Shown piece by piece: positions 42,556 through 50,547 of a stretch of DNA of 64,000 nucleotides. The notes beneath the pieces are model-generated. The model did not search any database. It had not been told where the DNA came from and worked only from the letters and a program-made list of their open reading frames with translations. How positions within the stretch are numbered: the stretch's first letter is position 1; the number at the start of each line of letters is the position of its first letter. Position numbers and translations under genes: made by a program. Source of the stretch: Sphingobium sp. SCG-1 (GTDB lineage Bacteria > Pseudomonadota > Alphaproteobacteria > Sphingomonadales > Sphingomonadaceae); contig NZ_CP026372.1 of assembly GCF_002953135.1 (NCBI RefSeq), positions 1,612,001 to 1,676,000 on the forward strand, written 5' to 3'.

Positions 42556-43404
42556 TTAACGGATGAGGCTCAGGACGTTCTGCTGTGCTTGGTTCGCCTG
42601 GGCGAGCATCGCGGTCGATGCCTGCGAGAGGATCTGCTGCTTTGCGAGCGCGGTGGTTTCAGCCGAGAAGTCGGCGTCTTCGATGCGCGAGCGGGCCTCG
42701 GTCAGGTTGGTGACCGTCGAGTCCAGGTTCGAGATCGTCGCTTCCAGACGGTTCTGTACGCCACCAAGATTTGCACGGGATTTGGAGATCACCGCCAGTG
42801 AACCAAGGCCCGCCGCCGTGTTGGTGGCACCCGTCGGGTCCGTACCGTCGATCAGCGTCAGCGCAGCCGTCGCACCAGCCGCAGTAGAAAGATCGAGCGC
42901 GGAGAGGTTGAGGCCGGCAAGGCTCATGTCGCCAACCGTGAACGACACGGTGTCGGTGGCGCCGGTGCCGGTCTGAAGCTGGAAGCTGCCGCCGCTTACC
43001 GCGTTGCCGTTGAACTTGGTGGTGGTGGCGATGTTGGTGATCTGCGCGGTCAGGGCGTCTGATTCAGCCTTGATGCCAGTGCGGTTGGAGTTGCTGATCG
43101 TGCCGTTCGCGCTCTGGACGGCCAGTTCGCGAATACGCTGCACGATGTTGGCGATTTCGCCGAGTGCGCCTTCTGCGGTCTGCGTCAGCGAAATGCCGTC
43201 CTGGGCGTTCCGCGAAGCCTGAGCCAGACCGCGGATGTCGGCCGTCATCTTGGACGAGATGGCGAGGCCCGCTGCATCGTCCTTGGCGCTGTTGATGCGC
43301 TTGCCGGTCGACAGGCGCTCAAGGGCCTGCTGGAGGCCAGCGTCGGCTTTCGATGCAGCATTGGCTGCGCGCAGGGCCGATACGTTGGTTCCGATAACTG
43401 TCAT
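42556..43404 (-). CDS. fliC: Flagellin
   Basis: 282-residue filament protein, closest to the sigma-54 activator gene. It has the same conserved ends as the neighbours (IGTNVSALRAANAASKADAG at the start, NVLSLIR at the end) and a short variable domain about residues 165-215. Its leader, like those of the other copies, contains a conserved GGCGACCTGAG and a GGGAAGGGAA purine-rich ribosome-binding region. No FlaF or FlbT, the usual alphaproteobacterial flagellin regulators, is encoded in the window. Confidence 0.97.
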   Translation of the reverse strand: MTVIGTNVSALRAANAASKADAGLQQALERLSTGKRINSAKDDAAGLAISSKMTADIRGLAQASRNAQDGISLTQTAEGALGEIANIVQRIRELAVQSANGTISNSNRTGIKAESDALTAQITNIATTTKFNGNAVSGGSFQLQTGTGATDTVSFTVGDMSLAGLNLSALDLSTAAGATAALTLIDGTDPTGATNTAAGLGSLAVISKSRANLGGVQNRLEATISNLDSTVTNLTEARSRIEDADFSAETTALAKQQILSQASTAMLAQANQAQQNVLSLIR

Positions 43405-43469
43405 GATAAACTTCCCTTCCCGAATTGCTCAGGTCGCCTGTCAACTGACGGTTGCGGCCTCGAAGGGGT

Positions 43470-43496
43470 AGAACGGCATGCGGCAATGGGCCTTTA
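43470..43496 (-). promoter_or_regulatory. Sigma-28 promoter of flagellin gene 3
   Basis: On the minus strand TAAA (43493-43496), 15 bases, then GCCGTTCT (43470-43477). It lies 66 bases upstream of the ATG. A CGGCAA half-site falls inside the spacer. Confidence 0.85.
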
Positions 43497-43566
43497 GAGT
43501 AAGCGGCAATTAAATTCCGCTTCCTCCCATCCTACTGAGAAATAAGGGATTAGACATTAGTAAATC

Positions 43567-43665
43567 CGGCAAACGCTTGCCGATGGCGGCAATGATGGAC
43601 TGGATGAACCGTGCTTCTGACCGCGCTTTGCCGCTATCCGGAAAATTCTTGCCGCTTTCCGGCAA
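43567..43665. promoter_or_regulatory. Array of CGGCAA/TTGCCG activator-like sites
   Basis: CGGCAAACGCTTGCCG (43567-43582) is a perfect 6-4-6 palindrome; CGGAAAATTCTTGCCG (43639-43654) is near-perfect. Half-sites occur at 43587-43592, 43628-43633 and 43660-43665. Steps of 20-21 bases put most of them on one helix face. The palindrome type is the same as that upstream of flgB. The array lies between flagellin 3 and the sigma-54 activator gene, which suggests autoregulation of that activator. Confidence 0.7.
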
Positions 43666-43678
43666 TCCTTTCCAAACG

Positions 43679-43693
43679 TTAACCATATCATAA
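43679..43693 (+). promoter_or_regulatory. CtrA-like box before the activator-fli operon
   Basis: TTAACCATATCATAA contains the CtrA half-site TTAACCAT and fits TTAA-N7-TTAA with one mismatch. It is about 85 bases before the activator's ATG. In Caulobacter CtrA drives the early fli genes, so the position makes sense, but a single motif is weak proof. Confidence 0.5.
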
Positions 43694-43775
43694 GGTCTTG
43701 GGAGCAAATTGGGGCCATCGAAAGAGATGGTGCGGCACGGGGGTGCCAATCCATCACACATGGGGACTGATTTGC

Positions 43776-45047
43776 ATGTCGGGACTGGACCTGAGCCGTA
43801 ACGTCTGCGCACTCCTTCCGGGGTTGGCGGTATGGCTCGACAATGCCTTTTATACTGTAGGCCAGGTCGATGCCGCAGCCCCGCGTGAAAAGGGTGCGGT
43901 CCGGATCATGCTGGCTAGCGAGATCGCCCATGCCACGCATCGCGATATCCTGATCGAAGTGCGCGAAGGCGCGCCGCTCTATCAGCCCGCCGCATCCGGT
44001 ATGCCCGCTCGGGTCGGCTTCGCTCTGGAAGACATGGGCCTCGCCATGGCGCTGATCGCCGAACTGGCCCGCCCCGTGGGCATGCCTGCTGTAGGCGACG
44101 CTGGCAGCGCGAAGTTGATGCGCCTTGCCACCCGGATCGCCCGCAGCGACGCGACCGTATTGGTGCAGGGTGACACCGGGACCGGCAAGGAAGGCATGGC
44201 GCGCTTCCTTCATGCGCACAGCGCGCGGGCCGACAAGGATTTCATTGCCGTCAACTGCGCGGCGCTTCCGGAAACCATGATGGAAGCGATGCTGTTCGGG
44301 CACCGCAAGGGCAGCTTTACCGGCGCGGCCGCCGCTTCGGACGGCCTGTTCCTCGCTGCCGACGGCGGCACGCTGTTCCTCGACGAAATCGCCGAGCTTC
44401 CGCTGGCGTTGCAGGCCAAGCTGCTGCGCGCCTTGCAGGAAGGCGAAATTCTCCCCGTCGGCGCAACGCATCCGGTGCCGGTCAACGTCCGCGTGATCGC
44501 GGCCTGCAACCGCGATCTTGCCGCCGAAGCAGAGATGGGCCGCTTCCGCAACGATCTCTACTGGCGTCTTAACGTGATGCCGCTGGAACTGCGTCCGCTG
44601 GCGCAACGCCGCAATGATATTGCCGCCATCGCCGCCGCGCTGCTGCTGCGTCAGCACAAGCAGATGCTGGCGCTCGGCTCGAACGATGCCTTCCCCTGGC
44701 CCACCACCGACGCGATGGACAAGCTCGCCGCCCATAGCTGGCCGGGCAATGCCCGTGAACTGGGCAACGTCCTTCAGCGCGCAATGGTCCTGCGCGAAGG
44801 CGAGCGTATCGAGACGCATGATCTCCACATCACCGGTGCGGTTTCGCAGGAAACCCTGAAAGCCCGTGCGCAGACGATCGCTCCGGTTCGCCTTCAGGAA
44901 GTCGCCCGCATGTCGAAGATCGACGCGATCCGCGTCGCCCTGCGTGAAACCGACGGCCATCGCGCCATGGCCGCGCGCAAGCTCGGCATCTCCGAACGCA
45001 CGCTCCGCTATCGGCTTGCCGAAATGCGTGAGCTGGCTGCGGCATAA
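43776..45047 (+). CDS. flbD: Sigma-54-dependent flagellar activator (FlbD-like)
   Basis: 423 residues. An N-terminal region of about 110 residues has no receiver motifs. The AAA+ domain follows with Walker A GDTGTGKE, the sigma-54 contact loop written GSFTGA instead of GAFTGA, Walker B GGTLFLDEI and the arginine region FRNDLYWRLNVMP; a Fis-type helix-turn-helix (GHRAMAARKLGISERTLRYRL) ends the protein. It would act at the sigma-54 promoters before flgB, flgA and slt-flhA-fliA. The start at 43776 has GGGGA nine bases upstream. It heads the fliEFGHIJK operon, like flbD near early fli genes in Caulobacter. Confidence 0.88.
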   Translation: MSGLDLSRNVCALLPGLAVWLDNAFYTVGQVDAAAPREKGAVRIMLASEIAHATHRDILIEVREGAPLYQPAASGMPARVGFALEDMGLAMALIAELARPVGMPAVGDAGSAKLMRLATRIARSDATVLVQGDTGTGKEGMARFLHAHSARADKDFIAVNCAALPETMMEAMLFGHRKGSFTGAAAASDGLFLAADGGTLFLDEIAELPLALQAKLLRALQEGEILPVGATHPVPVNVRVIAACNRDLAAEAEMGRFRNDLYWRLNVMPLELRPLAQRRNDIAAIAAALLLRQHKQMLALGSNDAFPWPTTDAMDKLAAHSWPGNARELGNVLQRAMVLREGERIETHDLHITGAVSQETLKARAQTIAPVRLQEVARMSKIDAIRVALRETDGHRAMAARKLGISERTLRYRLAEMRELAAA

Positions 45048-45061
45048 GGGGAGGCTGAGCG

Positions 45062-45415
45062 ATGAACGGCATATCCACTGACGGCGTGATGGCGATCCGC
45101 AACGCGATCCTACAGAAGAACAACGCCTTACGCGACGTCACCGCCCCGCAGACCGGCGGCGCGGGTGGCATTGGTGGGGCGGGCGGCACGAAGCCCGGTG
45201 ACTTCACCGACGCGCTGAAATCGGCGCTGCAACAGGTCGACGGCCTCCAGAACAAGGCAGGCGACGCCGCCGCTGCGTTCGAAAGCGGCCAGACTACCGA
45301 CATCGCTGCGGTCATGCTGGCCAAGCAGCAAGCCTCGATCGGCTTTGAAGCCACGCTTCAGGTCCGCAACAAACTCCTGTCCGCCTACAAGGACATCATG
45401 AGCATGCCGGTATAA
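45062..45415 (+). CDS. fliE: Flagellar hook-basal body protein FliE
   Basis: 117 residues. The C-terminal half, DFTDALKSALQQVDGLQNKA then AVMLAKQQASIGFEATLQVRNKLLSAYKDIMSMPV (residues 80-117), is the FliE pattern. FliE links the MS ring to the first rod subunit. It lies 14 bases after the activator and three before fliF. The N-terminal third has a Gly-rich stretch. Confidence 0.95.
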   Translation: MNGISTDGVMAIRNAILQKNNALRDVTAPQTGGAGGIGGAGGTKPGDFTDALKSALQQVDGLQNKAGDAAAAFESGQTTDIAAVMLAKQQASIGFEATLQVRNKLLSAYKDIMSMPV

Positions 45416-45418
45416 ACG

Positions 45419-47146
45419 ATGAGCGACGCAAATCTCCTTCTCGATGGCGCCGGGCGCGCCGGTTCCGGTCTTCCTGCGCTTTCGGGCGGCGGTGGTGGTG
45501 GCGGCATCGATGCCGTGCGCGCACGTTTCTCCGGCTTCATGGGTCAGGCGGCGATACAGAAAAGCCTGCCGATGCTCGGCCTGCTGGTCGTCATGGCGAT
45601 TGCCGGAGCGGCGTGGCTGGCTCTCCGCGAACCGCCGCAGCGCGACTTGTTCCGGGGCCTGCCCGATAGCGACAAGGCTGCGATCAGCGAAGTGCTGGAC
45701 AAGAATGCCATTGCCTATGACTTCGACAGCAGCGGCGCGCTGACGGTCGGCGAAGACGATTACTTCAAGGCGAAGATGATGCTCGCGTCCGAAGGGCTGC
45801 CCAAGAGCGCGCCCGACGGCAACAGCATGATCGACAGCCTGCCGATGGGCGCAAGCCGCGCCGTCGAAGGTGAGAAATTGCGTTCGGCCCGCGAAATGGA
45901 CCTGGCGCGGACGATCGAAGCGATTGACTCGGTCCAGAGCGCCCGCGTGCATCTGGCCGTCGAAGCGCCCAGTATCTTCCTGCGCGACCGGACCAAGCCT
46001 GCAGCTTCCGTCATGTTGCGCCTGGCCAATGGCCGCCGCCTAAGCGATGGTCAGGTGCAGGCGATCGTGCATCTGGTCGCCTCGTCCGTGCCGCAGCTTT
46101 CGCCCGACGATATTTCCGTAGTCGATCAGAACGGTCGCCTGATGTCCGACAATGGCGGCGATGGTACCTCCGACAAGCAGATCGAAGTGCAGAGCAAGAT
46201 CGAGGAGCGCTATCGTCAGGCGGTCGTCGCACTGCTGACGCCGATCCTGGGTGCGGACAAGTTCTCCGCCGAAGTGCATGCCGACGTGAATTTCGCCGAG
46301 CGTCAGGCGACTCGTGAAACTTACCCGCAGGACGAAGCACGTCTGCGCACCGAACAGGGTAGCTGGCAGGCAGACAAGGATGGCGCGGCTGGAGGCGAAG
46401 CGAAGGGCATTCCCGGCGCGCTCTCCGACCAGGCACCGCCACCTGCGACGGCCACGCCGACGCCGCCCGTGGCGCCTGCCGCTGCCGGTACGACCGCTGC
46501 CACCCCTGGAACGCCTGCCGATCCTGCCATGAAAACGGCTGAAACCTTCAACCGCAGCTTCGAGCTGGGCCGTGAAGTGTCGGTTACTCGCGACGCAGTA
46601 GGCACCGTGAAGCGCGTGTCGGTCGCCGTGGCGCTCGACACGGACGCCAAGGGCAAGCCGCGCTCCAAGGAAGAAATTGCTGCCCTCGAAGCGCTCGTTA
46701 AAGGCGCGGTTGGGTTCGATCAGGCTCGCGGCGATACTGTGGCGCTCTCCTCACGCGGCTTCGTCAAGGAAATCGTCGAGGAAGCTCCCTGGTACGATGC
46801 AAGCTGGGTCGCCTTGTTGACGCGCAATGTTTCCGCGCTGATCGTGGTCATCGTCCTGCTGCTCGGCATCGGCCGCCCGCTTCTGAAGCGCCGCGCCGCC
46901 GCCAAGGAAGAAGCGGTCGCTCAGAACGCGGTGCAGGGGCAGAAGGTCGGCAAGGAAATCGCCGCGGAACTGACGCGCAATGCGCAAGTCGATCCGGCTC
47001 GTCCGATCACGCTCGACATGATCTCCTCGACCCCGGACTATGCGCAGCGCGCCAGCCTCATCAAGAATTTCGTCAAGCAGGACCCTGATCGCGCCGCGCT
47101 TGTGGTCCGCGACCTTCTGAAGGAAGGGAAGAAGGAAAATGCCTGA
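45419..47146 (+). CDS. fliF: Flagellar MS-ring protein FliF
   Basis: 575-residue inner-membrane protein forming the MS ring on which the flagellum is built. It has membrane helices at about residues 51-69 and 470-486, and between them the ring-building domain with RDLFRGLPDSDKAAI and ALEGELARTI-like GEKLRSAREMDLARTIEAI, followed by VHLAVEAPSIFLRD. A Pro/Ala/Thr-rich stretch (about 335-365) interrupts the periplasmic part. The cytoplasmic C-terminus binds FliG, whose gene overlaps by eight bases. Confidence 0.97.
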   Translation: MSDANLLLDGAGRAGSGLPALSGGGGGGGIDAVRARFSGFMGQAAIQKSLPMLGLLVVMAIAGAAWLALREPPQRDLFRGLPDSDKAAISEVLDKNAIAYDFDSSGALTVGEDDYFKAKMMLASEGLPKSAPDGNSMIDSLPMGASRAVEGEKLRSAREMDLARTIEAIDSVQSARVHLAVEAPSIFLRDRTKPAASVMLRLANGRRLSDGQVQAIVHLVASSVPQLSPDDISVVDQNGRLMSDNGGDGTSDKQIEVQSKIEERYRQAVVALLTPILGADKFSAEVHADVNFAERQATRETYPQDEARLRTEQGSWQADKDGAAGGEAKGIPGALSDQAPPPATATPTPPVAPAAAGTTAATPGTPADPAMKTAETFNRSFELGREVSVTRDAVGTVKRVSVAVALDTDAKGKPRSKEEIAALEALVKGAVGFDQARGDTVALSSRGFVKEIVEEAPWYDASWVALLTRNVSALIVVIVLLLGIGRPLLKRRAAAKEEAVAQNAVQGQKVGKEIAAELTRNAQVDPARPITLDMISSTPDYAQRASLIKNFVKQDPDRAALVVRDLLKEGKKENA

Positions 47147-48152
47147 CGCAGCCACGGAAACGCGCCTGAAAGGCAGCGCGGCTGCCGCCGTCCTGCTGAT
47201 GCTGTTCGACGAAGACGAAGCCGCGCAGATCCTTTCGCGCCTTGAGCCGGAAGAAGTGCGCCAGCTTGGATACGCGATGTACGATGTCGCCGATGTCGAG
47301 ATCGACGAAGTGAACGAGGCGCTCGACCATTTCGTCAACAAGGCGAAGAAGCGCACGACCATCGGTTACGGCGCGACCCAGCATATTCGTGGCGCAATGA
47401 CCAAGGCTTTGGGGGCGGAGCGGGCCGACAATATGCTCGCGCGGATCACGCCGCCGACGCGTTCGAACAAGCTGGCGGTTCTGAAATGGCTGGAAGCGAA
47501 GGAAATCGCCGCGCTGATCGAAGCGGAGCATCCGCAGATCATGGCAATCGTTCTCGCGCATCTGGAGCATAGCGTCGCCGCCGACGTGTTGCAGCTTCTG
47601 CCCGCCGAATATCAGGAAGAAGTCATCTACCGCGTCGCCACTCTGGGTCCGGTCAGCACGGAAGCGCTGGACGATCTGGAGCAGTTGCTGATGCGCGGTT
47701 CGCCTTCCGCCAAGCCGGGCAACAGCTCGCAACGCGGCGGTACGCTGGAAGCGGCGGCGATCATGAACAACGTTCGCAAGGACAATGAAGTGCGGATCAT
47801 CAAGGCGCTCGCCAAGCGCGACAAGATGATCGCGCAGTCGATCGAGGACGAGATGTTCGTCTTCGACAACCTGATCGACATGGACGACAAGAACCTGGGT
47901 GCGCTGATGCGGACAATCGACAACGAGATCCTCGTCGTGGCGCTGAAGGGCGCGAACGACATGCTGAGAGGCCGGATCTTCGGCTGCATGTCGGCGCGTG
48001 CCGCATCCTCGATTCAGGACGAACTCAACGAACGCGGTCCGATGCGTCTGGCCGATGTCATCGAGGCGCAGAAGCTGGTGATCGCCACTGCGCGCAAGAT
48101 GGCGGACGCGGGCACCATCATGCTGACCGGCAAGGGGAACGACTTTGTCTAA
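47139..48152 (+). CDS. fliG: Flagellar motor switch protein FliG
   Basis: 337 residues, the rotor protein that contacts the stator. N-terminal KGSAAAAVLLMLFDEDEAAQ, the middle EHPQIMAIVLAHLEHSVAADVL with the FliM-binding area, and the C-terminal torque helix region LVVALKGANDMLRGRIFGCMSARA-type sequence (residues 265-290) with the charged residues are all present. It starts inside the end of fliF and its end overlaps the fliH start. Confidence 0.97.
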   Translation: MPDAATETRLKGSAAAAVLLMLFDEDEAAQILSRLEPEEVRQLGYAMYDVADVEIDEVNEALDHFVNKAKKRTTIGYGATQHIRGAMTKALGAERADNMLARITPPTRSNKLAVLKWLEAKEIAALIEAEHPQIMAIVLAHLEHSVAADVLQLLPAEYQEEVIYRVATLGPVSTEALDDLEQLLMRGSPSAKPGNSSQRGGTLEAAAIMNNVRKDNEVRIIKALAKRDKMIAQSIEDEMFVFDNLIDMDDKNLGALMRTIDNEILVVALKGANDMLRGRIFGCMSARAASSIQDELNERGPMRLADVIEAQKLVIATARKMADAGTIMLTGKGNDFV

Positions 48153-48801
48153 TTTCTGGCGCGGGGACGCAGGCGCCGACGCGGTTTCGGTGGGCATAGG
48201 CGATATCGGCGGCGTCATCACGCAGCCGCGCGCGGGCTTTCGCGCCTTCTACAGCGACCGTCAGGACGCGCATTCCTTCGGCATGCATCAGGGGCGACGC
48301 GCCTCCGATCGCGAACCGCAGGCCGATCCGATGGAGCAGGCGCGCGTTGAAGCCTTCACCATGGGTTTCGAAGACGGGCGTCGCCTCACCGAGGAGTCCT
48401 TCTCGGCCGACCAGGACGCTTGCCAGCGGCTTGCCGATGCGCTGGAGCAACTCGCGCCTGCGACGAGCGGTACGCTGTCCACGATATTGTCCGCCGCCGT
48501 GATCCGGCTGGTCGGGCAGATCGTCGGTGAAGTGGAAATCGATCGCGACTTGCTGCTGGAGCGTTGCCACACGGTCGCCGCCTTCATCGAAGATACCGAC
48601 ACCAAGCAGGCATTGCATGTGCATCCTGAAGATCTGCCGCTGATTTCCGGATCGGAGATCGGTGTGCCGGTGGTCGCCGATGCGGGATTGCGGCGCGGCT
48701 CCGTGCGGCTGGATACGGCGGACGGCTGGATCGAGGATGGCCCGGACGTGCGCCTCTCCCGCCTCAAAGCCATGCTGGACGATATGGAAGGCAAATTGTG
48801 A
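48145..48801 (+). CDS. fliH: Flagellar assembly protein FliH
   Basis: 218 residues. FliH regulates the export ATPase FliI. The sequence is poorly conserved, as usual, but has the Glu-rich central part (EQARVEAFTMGFEDGRRL) and the C-terminal VRLVGQIVGEVEIDRDLLLERC-type region of the FliH/SctL family (about residues 113-135). Position between fliG and fliI settles the identity. The start is a TTG at 48145 with AAGGGG upstream, overlapping fliG by eight bases. Confidence 0.85.
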   Translation: MSNFWRGDAGADAVSVGIGDIGGVITQPRAGFRAFYSDRQDAHSFGMHQGRRASDREPQADPMEQARVEAFTMGFEDGRRLTEESFSADQDACQRLADALEQLAPATSGTLSTILSAAVIRLVGQIVGEVEIDRDLLLERCHTVAAFIEDTDTKQALHVHPEDLPLISGSEIGVPVVADAGLRRGSVRLDTADGWIEDGPDVRLSRLKAMLDDMEGKL

Positions 48802-50128
48802 TCCAGGCTGCGCTGCGCCAGGCGGAAACGCTGTTCGAACATCTGCAAGTGCAGAACAAGGCGCCGCGCCATGTCGGGCGGCTGGTGAGCCATGATGCGG
48901 GGATGCTGGAAGTCACGGGCTTTCGCCGCCCCATCGGCGCAGGCGCAAGGTTGACGGCGAGCGATGGTACGACCGCACGCGCCGAAGTGGTGGGCTTTCG
49001 CGGGAACAAGACATTGCTGGTGCCGCTGGATAGCGACGCGCCGCTGGAAAATGGCGCGCGGGTCGAACCCGATAGCGCCGCGAACATGGTGCAGGTCGGC
49101 GAAGGGCTGATCGGGCGCGTGATCGACGCGATGGGGCAGCCGCTCGACCGCAAGGGGCCGATCATCGCGGGCGGCATTTGGCCGCTGAACGGCGTGCGCG
49201 GGAATGTGCTCGATCGTGGGCGCGTGACCGAGCCGTTCGATTTGGGCGTGCGTGCCGTGAACGCTTTGCTGACCGCAGGGCGTGGGCAGCGCATCGCCAT
49301 CATCGCGGGCTCCGGCGTCGGTAAATCCGTGCTGATGGGGCAGATGATAGCCGGCGCGGAAGCCGATATCGTCGTAGCGGGCCTGATCGGCGAGCGTGGC
49401 CGCGAAGTCGCGGATTTCCTTGAAACGAAGCTTTCGGGCGGGATGATGCGCAAGAGCGTCGTCGTCGCCGTTCCTGCCGATCACCCCCGGTGCTGCGCCT
49501 TCGTGCAGCGGCGCGGGCAACTGCGATTGCCGAATATTTCCGGGCGCGGGGCAAGAAAGTGCTGCTGCTCCTCGACAGCCTGACGCGGTGCGCCCATGCG
49601 CAGCGGGAAATCGGGCTGGCGTTGGGCGAACCGCCTGCAATGAAGGGCTATCCGCCCTCTGCGCTGGCGCTGATCCCCAAACTGGTCGAGCGGGCAGGGG
49701 TGGACGTCCGCACCGGTGGGTCGATCACCGCGCTCTACACCGTGCTGGCCGATGGCGACGATACGGACGATCCGATCGTGGATGCCGCGCGCGCCATCGT
49801 GGACGGGCATTTCGTGCTGTCGCGTCACCTCTCCGAACAGGCGATTTTCCCTGCCATCGACATCGGCAAGTCGCTCTCGCGCGTGATGGCCGATGTGGTG
49901 GATGACGAGCATCTGGCGGCCGCGGCATCCTATCGACGGTTGTGGGCGGCGTATGAGGAAAATCGTGACCTCATCCTGATGGGGGCTTACCGGCCCGGCA
50001 ACGATCCGATCATCGACGAGGCTGTGGCGCGGCGGCAGGAAGTCCTCGATTTCCTGCGGCAGGACGTGAAAAGCCGTATCGACCTCGATAGCAGCGCCGC
50101 CGCTCTGGTTGCCGAGTTCGGCGCATGA
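48798..50128 (+). pseudogene. fliI: Flagellar export ATPase FliI, frameshifted
   Basis: The export ATPase split by a one-base deletion. The first part (GTG at 48798, overlapping fliH) runs in frame to VVVAVPADH with Walker A AGSGVGKS intact; the second part continues from PVLRLRAAARATAIAEYF in another frame to 50128, with LLLLDSLTR, EPPAMKGYPPS and the normal C-terminus. Family proteins read A-D-x-S-P-x-L-R here; two C bases stand where three are needed, inside the run 49484-49488. Joined, the protein would have about 443 residues, normal length. It may be a sequencing error or a true mutation. Confidence 0.88.
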
Positions 50129-50547
50129 AGGGCCTGCTGGCGCGTCGCCACCGGGTGCTTCGAGCCCGTCATGTTCAGCACGCGCTGGCCGTGGCCGAGA
50201 CCGTGCGCGCGCAGGACGAGGCGAACAACATTTCCCGCAATGCAGAGCGCGTTACGCGTGTGCGCGAGCAATTGTTCGAGTCCACGGAACAAGTCAGTGG
50301 CGCGTCATTCGGCGCGCATCGTGAATTGGCCGAGCGGCTGGAGCGGGCGAAGCGGCAACTCGATGGCGCATTGTATGACGCCAATCGCAAGGTCGAGCAG
50401 AAGCAGGGCGAGCGTGTCGAGGCGACGCGCGAGAAGGAAATTGCCGAGCGGCTGAAGGATCAGGCGCGCGCGCTGATGGAAGAGCGAATGGAGGCGCGCC
50501 TCGCTGCGTTGCCCCGATACCGCAAGATACAGAGGGTGGAAGGATGA
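50125..50547 (+). CDS. fliJ: Flagellar export protein FliJ
   Basis: 140 residues, almost entirely a charged antiparallel coiled coil (ALAVAETVRAQDEANNISRN; EQKQGERVEATREKEIAERL), the structure of FliJ, which sits in the FliI ring and contacts FlhA. There is little residue conservation in the family, so position between fliI and fliK carries the call. It overlaps both neighbours by four bases. Confidence 0.85.
   Translation: MKGLLARRHRVLRARHVQHALAVAETVRAQDEANNISRNAERVTRVREQLFESTEQVSGASFGAHRELAERLERAKRQLDGALYDANRKVEQKQGERVEATREKEIAERLKDQARALMEERMEARLAALPRYRKIQRVEG

Noticed and set aside
43734..43750. GGCACGGGGGTGCC as a sigma-54 promoter of the activator gene
   Set aside because: Spacing is again one base short and the sequence is symmetrical, so it cannot be oriented; it is left as a palindrome of unknown meaning.
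43761..43776. TGGGGACTGATTTGCA as a sigma-54 promoter
   Set aside because: Its -12 element touches the ATG of the activator gene, and GGGGA is in the right place for the ribosome-binding site.
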